A stretch of 64,000 nt of DNA, from contig JANTQF010000146.1 of assembly GCA_032988165.1 (NCBI GenBank), positions 19,210-83,209 on the forward strand, in the 5' to 3' direction. Positions 57,217 through 64,000 of this stretch are shown piece by piece. Made by a program: the position numbers and the translations under genes. The notes below the pieces were generated by a model. That model did not search any database. It was not told the origin of the DNA and saw only the letters and a program-made list of their open reading frames with translations. Each line of letters begins with the position of its first letter. Positions within the stretch are counted from its first letter, which is position 1. This DNA comes from Emmonsiellopsis sp. PD_33. Its lineage: Eukaryota > Ascomycota > Eurotiomycetes > Onygenales > Ajellomycetaceae.

Positions 57217-59077
57217 GTGGGAGAGATGGAACCGGGCGAGGGCGGTGATAAATAGTTCCGTCACTTAGCGAGGACAGGACTGGACGTGGGGCGGGTAGTT
57301 AGAGGGACAGCCAACGAGCAGTAAATAATAATAATAATAATTAAAAATAACGGCTACAGGGCTGCTTCAGCATTGCATAGTGTCTGTTTTATTCTCTTAT
57401 TACCCGGCTGCTTATAAATAATAAAAACCATTCATGCACACACATCTCACTGTCTCATGTATGATGTCCCTTTTGTTGACCAGAGATGAACATGGACGCC
57501 ACAGCACAGCACCGTCAAGAGGCGAGAGTCGAGACTCGAGATGTGTCTCTTCCCACCCTTTGCCATCTGGTGGCTGGCCGGCTGGTTCCCGCGGTTCTTG
57601 GAGCCCGCTAGCAGCAGCTCGGCCGGTTTCAAGATACGACGATAACTTATCTGGCGGTGATTCTCGTGCAACCACAGCATCCCATTCCATTCTATTAATA
57701 TGCCGTATACTATGGCCGCAAATTGCTGCCCTGTCTTTGTTTCAACCCTTCGAGGTCGAAATCACAAGAAAGGAAGAAGGAAAAAGCAAATATAAAAGAA
57801 CCCTGGCATCATATCATACATAAGCCCCCTACATGCATGGGGCCGGATATGCGATCTCCCTCTGCTTCTTCCAACGGCTTTCCACACCGTGCGTGTTCCC
57901 CCATCCAACCATCCCCAGCAACTATTTCTTTGTCGTCCATCAGAGTCTGGTAAATGGGGGGGTCCCATGCATACCGTTACCATTAAACAAGATTTCCCGC
58001 CTGCAGCAAATCCCCGGGTTTGGCCCGATCTACAAAATAGACAGACATATCAGGTTTCCCGGATTGCAAAAATAATAATAAATAATAAATAATACATATA
58101 TCCAATCACCGTCGCCAATTACCCATCTCTCCGCTCCTCCGCTGGATGGAGAAGCTGGTTTCGCGCGTTCCTATTCCTAACTTTCCGCCGCATCCACAGA
58201 TCCCACAGCAAATGGAGAACACTTGTTGAACAGCCTGTCAACTCTTCTTCTTCGTGTATGTAGGAAAAGAGGAAACTGGTATATAGTGGTCTACGACAGC
58301 TCCTCTCCAGCCCTGTTTTATTTGATAACCTGTGGGACCTTTTGACGTTGGCATTTTATTTGGCAGGCCAACTAAACTATGACATCAACGACGGATGAGG
58401 GGGAAAAAGGAAAAGCTCTTTTGGATAGGTAATGTTTTTATAACTGCTATTATCCATGTACTGTTATATTGTTTGATTCCCTTTGATGATGGTGGATGGT
58501 GTTCCTATTATGCGGAGGATTCCAGGTTCCATTCAGGCTTGGTCAGTGGTTTGTTGGCTGTGCGGGGAGGGGAGTCCGCCAGCCCGAAGTCGCCGCTGAA
58601 GATTGAACCCAGGTTGGTTGCCACCTGGAATTCACATCACACAGGTGAAGAAATACAGAGATATTACAATATATTGAAACAAGCATCTCACTGCATCATT
58701 CTTAATTCATCCTTATTACTATTCTCTGACACAGCTGATAATTCGGCGTGTATCATGATTCATGACTGGAAATTGGTGACAGTCAAGCCAAGCCACGCCA
58801 AGGCCGATTGGAGAGTTAGCGACTCCATAGTTAATAACTTCCTCATGAATTGCACATGGCAGTGCAGGGATGGTTGGCTTGGCCTTGATAACATTTAATG
58901 AAGCGGAACATTTCGAGTACGATGAGAGTATCTTTCCTGCTCTGAAACCCAACGTTGAGAAAATGGACAGCAGTATTTTAGTACAAAACTTTCTATAATA
59001 ATAAGTTGCTCCTATTATAAAAACAGTTGCTCCTATTATATAGTCACTGACTGCCATATAGCCGAGAAAATATGAAG

Positions 59078-59111
59078 AATAATAATAATAATAATAATAA
59101 TAATATAATAA
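59078..59111. repeat. AAT trinucleotide microsatellite
   Basis: About ten uninterrupted AAT units followed by an imperfect end. Seen directly; likely length-variable. Confidence 0.9.
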
Positions 59112-59479
59112 CATGACGGATATTTTATTCCGGCCAAATTCACCAACAGCAATTATCAGATTGACCCAAACCAAACCAAACCCATGAGCAGCGGGGCAAG
59201 TTAAACTAACCACTCCGTCGTCAGCTAGTTAGAAGTTATATTAGTTCACCCAACAAACCCCCAAATCCCCAAATCCCGAAACCCGTAGCTTCGTTCGGAG
59301 TCCAGAAGGAAGTTCCAGAAAGAGTGGAGCACCAGACCAAAAATCCACCGTCTCGTCTCCCCAGTCAATTCAGAAAATATTCAAATGGATCTCCATTTAC
59401 CCGTTTCCCGGCATTTTCCTTCCGCCTTTCTACTACTTCTAATAAACTACTTCGCTGATTTTTCGGCCCAACCGTTAGT

Positions 59480-59501
59480 GGACTGGACTGGACTGGACTG
59501 G
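59480..59501. repeat. GGACT pentanucleotide repeat
   Basis: Four tandem GGACT-type units ending in GGCT; another two units appear about 230 bp further on near 59715. Confidence 0.8.
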
Positions 59502-59762
59502 CTCCGTCGGGTGGTTTTGTGGATCGGATCCATTCCAATCCAAGGGAGTTTGTGGTTTTGGGAAAGATGCCACGCGACAGTCTACTAGTCACTGCGTAAC
59601 TACGTCCATGATACAGTTCTGCAGTCTGCGGAGAAATTCGTTGGTTAACTTGTTAGTTAGGGGGTAAGGGTTAATATACATGAAATCATGAAATTCCACG
59701 ACGAGATTGAATTGGGACTGGACTGGAGGGGAATTTTCTACCCTAAATAAAACAATCTATTC

Positions 59763-60876
59763 TACGGAGTATTCGGTCTCAGAAAGGCACAATATTCATT
59801 CTACAATCACCAGAGTAGAAATCACCGCCAATATTATTATCCTTCATGTTGGATTGCCCAAAAAGCTATGTTTTTTAACTTCTTCTAGAACATACATGGA
59901 ACATGGAACAGCAAGCTGATCAGTCGGGGGATCAATGGATCATTCGCCATCCAAACTTGATCCAACAAATGGTGGACGTGGATGTGCCGCATAAGCGGAT
60001 TCATCAGAGCAAAGTCCGGGTCTTGCTTGTGTTTTCGCCGTTTCGGCAGCTGGATCATATTTCTCGGCAGGCCGTGATGAAACTATTTTGTTACAGTACG
60101 GAGTAGTTTTATAATAATAGTACGATAAATAGATGCTGGGTCTTTTGTAAAAATAAAATATACAAAACAAGTTATAAGAACTACTAGTGGTTATGGGACA
60201 ACATGCAGGCTAACGGAAATCAGCATTCTCTCGCCAGGCACAGGAGATCTGAGAAAACTATCTTTTTATATATCTCATGGGAAGAGACTCGCCTCGCCTG
60301 GTGTTGAACGAAGGAACCATCCGAGCCAGTAGGGTAGCTGCCGACTCCTATCCCTCTTGACAAGAGAAGTATGATACGACGGTGACGGCACAGGGTTGTA
60401 TATTCAAAGTGATTAACAGCAAGGCTGACAGACGTCCTCTGTAGATGCAGATGCAGCTTGCCGACGTCGTTCGGATGGAAGCTGGAGGGCTGTCCGACGT
60501 TCGGAATCCGAGTCAACCAGTCAAACAAGTCATTATTATTATTACTCCCTTGGTGGTTTGAAGAGCCAGTTAAAAAGGTTTTTAGTTCTGTTTCTTGCTA
60601 TAGTTAGATCCCTCACGAGGGCCCTTCACCCGCTCCATTATCCGAGATGCGCAGCGGACCAAGGTCCAAGGCCCGCGGGTGTCTTGGATGGTGGATGCAA
60701 ACCGCGTCTGTTGCTGGAGTACTAGTTAGTTAAGCGAGGCAGTTGATGATGCCGGATTCCCGCGGCGCCAGCAATGGGGATAGATCGTTGCCATTATTAT
60801 TATCCGCACCCGGATTGGTTTCCGAGCCTATGTTGCGGAATCCTGCCCATCGGATAGCACGGGGAAGTACGGAGTA
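59763..60876. repeat. Three dispersed copies of TACGGAGTA
   Basis: TACGGAGTA occurs at 59763-59771, 60097-60105 and 60868-60876, all in the same orientation. The last two share the longer word AGTACGGAGTAGTT (60095-60108, 60866-60879). The span given covers all three; the DNA between is not repeated. Confidence 0.75.
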
Positions 60877-62498
60877 GTTAACTACCGGATGTTCCACCGT
60901 CCGTTTTCAGCAACCAGGCGAATCCTCATCTCGTGTGTCAATTGGCGTTGGGCAGCGATCCACACCTAATAGTAGCCCATCCCCATTGCTGGGATTGTAT
61001 TCCTTGGCCCAATGCCAGGATGGCCAGATGCCTCGCGCGTGGTTTTTATCTTATCAAGCAGCCCGACTTTTCCCTCGACTCGGATCCGTGGTCAAAAGGT
61101 TAAACGGCTTTCTTTCTTTCTTTCACCGATTGGCTGGTTGTGCCATTGGCGATAGTTCGAAAATACCGAATTCACACCTGCTGGTACATACATTGATGAA
61201 AGCCGAGTCAGAGAAACGGAATAGGACCCTGTCAATGACAGCAGCAAGCAGGCTGACACAGGCCGTCACCCTTATTAACTATCCCATAATTACTCGATGT
61301 GGTGCAGCGTTGCAGAAGAACGAATGTATGCCGTGTAATCCCGTGTCCATGCATATCCGGGAATGTTGAACAGATAACAATGTCTATCTGTCTGCCGTCC
61401 CGATATCCCCGGGTTTTAATCTACGTGAGACGAGAGGCTGGGACGAATCTGTCCCTCATTCCGTCTTTATTTCTATCCTTCTTCTGCCATTCCGCATGAG
61501 CGGCCGTTGAGATCCGTCTCCCTGGGTCGGAACGCATCGCTGCATGGTTACGTTATTTATTAACTACTGGGGTAATGGGTGCATAAGAAATGTCGATGAT
61601 ATGCTGTGTTGTATGTCAGGCAGCCCAGATCTAGACTTGCTCTAGGATCCAGACAGAGTATGTATGCTTCTTGTCTACAGTGGATGCAGGGGATATGTTG
61701 TTGTGCTGCTGCAGACGACAATATATTCCTGTATTTCTCTTTTTCACCCCTTTCTTGATTTCTGAATAAAGGTTCCTTGGATTATCATGCTGAATTTAAG
61801 ATCGTGCCTCTCTCCCTCACTGCTACATAAGTTACCATATGATATTTTCGAGGGAGGGGGACACAAAAAAATGTGGCCAAAATGCAACCTTGATTTTTAA
61901 TGCCATACCTCTATTCTTCTTTCAGCCACTTTCCTTTTCCGTCCGTCCATCGTCGAACCTGTCTAAAGTCTGACCATTTGATGGAAACCTGCTCTCGGTT
62001 CCATTTGCCGCTATCATTCTAGCCACCCAATCTACAAGTCCATACAACCTACTGCGATCTGGCCAGTGATCTGGGTACGCAAGGGTCTAGGATGAAGTAT
62101 GCCAGATGATCGATGTCTATTTAACCTTTCAATCGTGAGATCTATCAACCCAAAAGTTCGAGTGGCGGATGTATATATAATTGCCGCAATTCAAAAGCAG
62201 GATCTTGGCCAATCAAACCATGGACAATGACAATCCGGTTTCGAGGACCGCTTTCTTCATGAGAAGAAAGGAAAAGGAGAAGAAAAGTGCTAGACTTCTA
62301 TTTATCGGTCAATTGCATTGCAGCGTTACTTTACTACTGCCTACCTACCTAGATAGATCCCTAGGTAGGGTAGGGCATCAATGGATGATTCCTCATTGTC
62401 CCCCCACCACCAATCTGGCAGACGGATGGACATGCATACATAGTTACGGATAGCTGCATTGGGAATCAGGGAATGATAGTTCCAGACCGTGTCTGCGC

Positions 62499-62540
62499 AG
62501 TCAGTCAGTCTGTCTGTCTGTCAGTCAGTCTGTCAGTCAG
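62499..62540. repeat. GTCA/GTCT tetranucleotide repeat
   Basis: A run of mixed GTCA and GTCT units, ten or so in total. Simple repeat, seen directly. Confidence 0.85.
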
Positions 62541-63109
62541 GCCGGGTGCCAGCATTCCTGGCTTCTGCCCTGCAGACACAACTCAATTGCACGTCTTGGA
62601 ATCCTCCAATTACAATTACATTAACTAGTGGGAGAAATTGCCTCTCTCTCTCTCTAGAAGACTAGAAGGCCCTCAATAATAGTTCAAGTCAACCGCCATT
62701 CCTCGAGACCACTCTATTCCCTGCAAACTCTCTCATTCCCCTTCCACCCTTGCTCTATTCCGCACATATATCCGAAAACTTTCATTATTCACAATACCAA
62801 CCGGGAGAAAAGGGGGGAATACGCCATTTCGGCGCCCCATGAAGCCACAGTCACATCACCAATCACCCCTCATATATACAGCATCCTTGGTCTAACTAAT
62901 AAACAAAGGAGGGGAGCCAAAACCAAAACCTACAGGTTATGCGCCCACGCTCACGACGACGAGTCAGTCTTCAAAGTATCCATCTACCTTGCGCCGACCT
63001 ATTTACATACGTAGCCGGATACTAGATTCCAGCTCCGCATGCAATGCAACAACTTATCCATTGCAAGACTGGAAGATGAGATGCAGGTTCTGGATGGATG
63101 AGGAGGGGT

Positions 63110-63121
63110 AACTAGCTAGTT
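63110..63121. repeat. 12-bp perfect palindrome
   Basis: AACTAGCTAGTT is self-complementary. Possibly chance in AT-rich DNA. Confidence 0.6.
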
Positions 63122-63388
63122 GTGACAAGTTGCGGTTCAATTGGTGACATGGCTGGAAGTGTGGGATGGGGGAATGGAGCGGGGGAAGATAGTATGGTAT
63201 GATAGGTCATATTTTGAACTCTTTTTTTATTTTTGGCTTCCTTTGTTCGAGGGAAATGCAAGAGGAATACTAATCATAGTTATGGAATGAAGGCTGGTAG
63301 TCACTGAATTATATAACCACTAATGGCTGGCATAAATAGGAGTTGGTTATGTTGTTTGCAGCAGTGCTCGATATTTAACCTATATGGT

Positions 63389-63428
63389 GGGGTTTACGGG
63401 GGGAAAGGGGGGTCGGGGGGTCGGGGGG
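63389..63428 (+). other. G-quadruplex-type G-run cluster
   Basis: Four G6 tracts separated by AAA, TC and TC, with a further G4 tract on the 5' side. This meets the usual sequence rule for a G-quadruplex with very short loops. Formation in the cell is not shown. Confidence 0.75.
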
Positions 63429-64000
63429 CGAGTGTATAGAACATATAAGTGATGGCTGGATGACCCCCAGGGATGAATGTTATTCTTTCAATAGTCAGAT
63501 AAGGTATGCTGTCAAATTCTCCCCTAGAATTTAACTAAATGCCAATCATTGCATCGCAGGCCTCGCAAAAAAAATTACCCCTGGCCTCTCTTATTATGTG
63601 CCTAGTCAGCCCATCACAGCTAGATCTATTTCAAACTGCGCGGTAACTATCGAATTTACAACCCCCCCCATCCCCATCACACACATACGCTGCAAGCTGT
63701 ATGCCCCCGCAACAAAAAACGGCCTATCTCCCATTGAATCTAGGGATTCTGTTTCCATCCCATCGTGATATCTGATGGATAGACGGCATCCCAGCCCCGC
63801 ACTGCGTTTATCCGCCGTGCATAAGATTGTGAAGATATATGTGGTTAAAGCTGATTATCTCCTGCCGGAATAAATATTAAAAGAAAGAATTTTTTTTTCT
63901 GTACCCTTTATTGCCTCACCCCCCCTCACCATTCCTTCTCAGTGACTATTTTCTATGCCACGCTCACATTCATCACAGCCACTAATCTGGAGCATGCACG

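Larger units (their letters stand above)
56996..64000. other. Seven-kilobase region without a supported gene
   Basis: Only short or unconvincing open frames occur on either strand; the longest (58395-58898 plus, 58719-59213 minus, 60935-61369 plus) overlap, have odd composition and match nothing I know. The DNA contains simple repeats, several short palindromes and a G-run cluster, listed separately. Pyrimidine-rich DNA at 62.6-62.8 kb resembles a fungal promoter or 5' UTR and could belong to a plus-strand gene beyond the window edge, or to a long non-coding transcript. Confidence 0.5.

Noticed and set aside
58395..59213. Overlapping open frames of about 165 codons on both strands
   Set aside because: Composition is unlike real genes in this window, they overlap head to head, and no domain or splice-supported extension is visible.
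59652..59675. TTAGTTAGGGGGTAAGGG resembling telomere repeats
   Set aside because: No tandem TTAGGG units; a single degenerate stretch only.
60935..61369. 144-codon plus-strand open frame
   Set aside because: No recognisable motif or homologue, and no C-to-G codon pattern like that of the real genes.

Overview
The window is nuclear DNA of a filamentous ascomycete, most probably an Aspergillus/Penicillium-type member of the Eurotiales. Genes are dense, on both strands, and cut by many short introns (about 50-100 nt) with GTRNGT donors, CTRAY branch points and YAG acceptors. Several proteins are fungal-specific in architecture (Atg26, Dal5-type permease, Zn2Cys6 regulator, DUF4246). I rebuilt gene models by joining reading frames across splice sites and checking codon phase. 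Coordinates given for multi-exon genes run from start codon to stop codon, and exons are listed in the evidence.

Layout. 0.6-2.4 kb: Myb/SANT DNA-binding protein. 3.8-5.6 kb: allantoinase, with purine- and nitrogen-control motifs upstream. 6.0-8.2 kb: divergent pair of a V-ATPase assembly factor (Vma12-like) and prefoldin subunit 3. 9.1-13.6 kb: sterol 3-beta-glucosyltransferase Atg26. 14.8-16.6 kb: prenylcysteine oxidase. 17.6-18.3 kb: membrane-anchored hypothetical. 19.2-21.7 kb: peroxisomal acyl-CoA oxidase. 22.8-24.7 kb: DUF4246 protein. 25.6-26.0 kb: secreted TIL-domain protein. 26.5-41.2 kb: an accessory stretch holding a Dal5-family permease, a malonyl/acyl-CoA synthetase-like enzyme, a broken F-box-type gene, a WW-like protein, an enoyl-CoA hydratase/isomerase, a second PTS1-bearing acyl-CoA oxidase and a Zn2Cys6 regulator. 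42.3-47.5 kb: eIF3k, Tsr4/PDCD2 and an F-box/ankyrin protein. 50.3-53.2 kb: a beta-lactamase-fold hydrolase and an FAD monooxygenase. 55.2-57.0 kb: folliculin/Lst7. 57-64 kb: seven kilobases with no gene I can support.

How genes may work together. The 26.5-41.2 kb genes make a plausible catabolic module: import of a carboxylate, CoA activation, alpha/beta oxidation by acyl-CoA oxidase, hydration/isomerisation, and a local regulator, all likely peroxisomal. A first acyl-CoA oxidase lies 5 kb to the left, and CCTCGG boxes (the FarA/FarB element of Aspergillus) occur upstream of it and of the synthetase/permease pair. This is inference. Points of gene-structure interest are a predicted 4-nt microexon plus a GC-AG intron in the synthetase gene, a 12-nt first coding exon in the folliculin gene, and a repeated switch from C-ending to G/T-ending codons within single exons.
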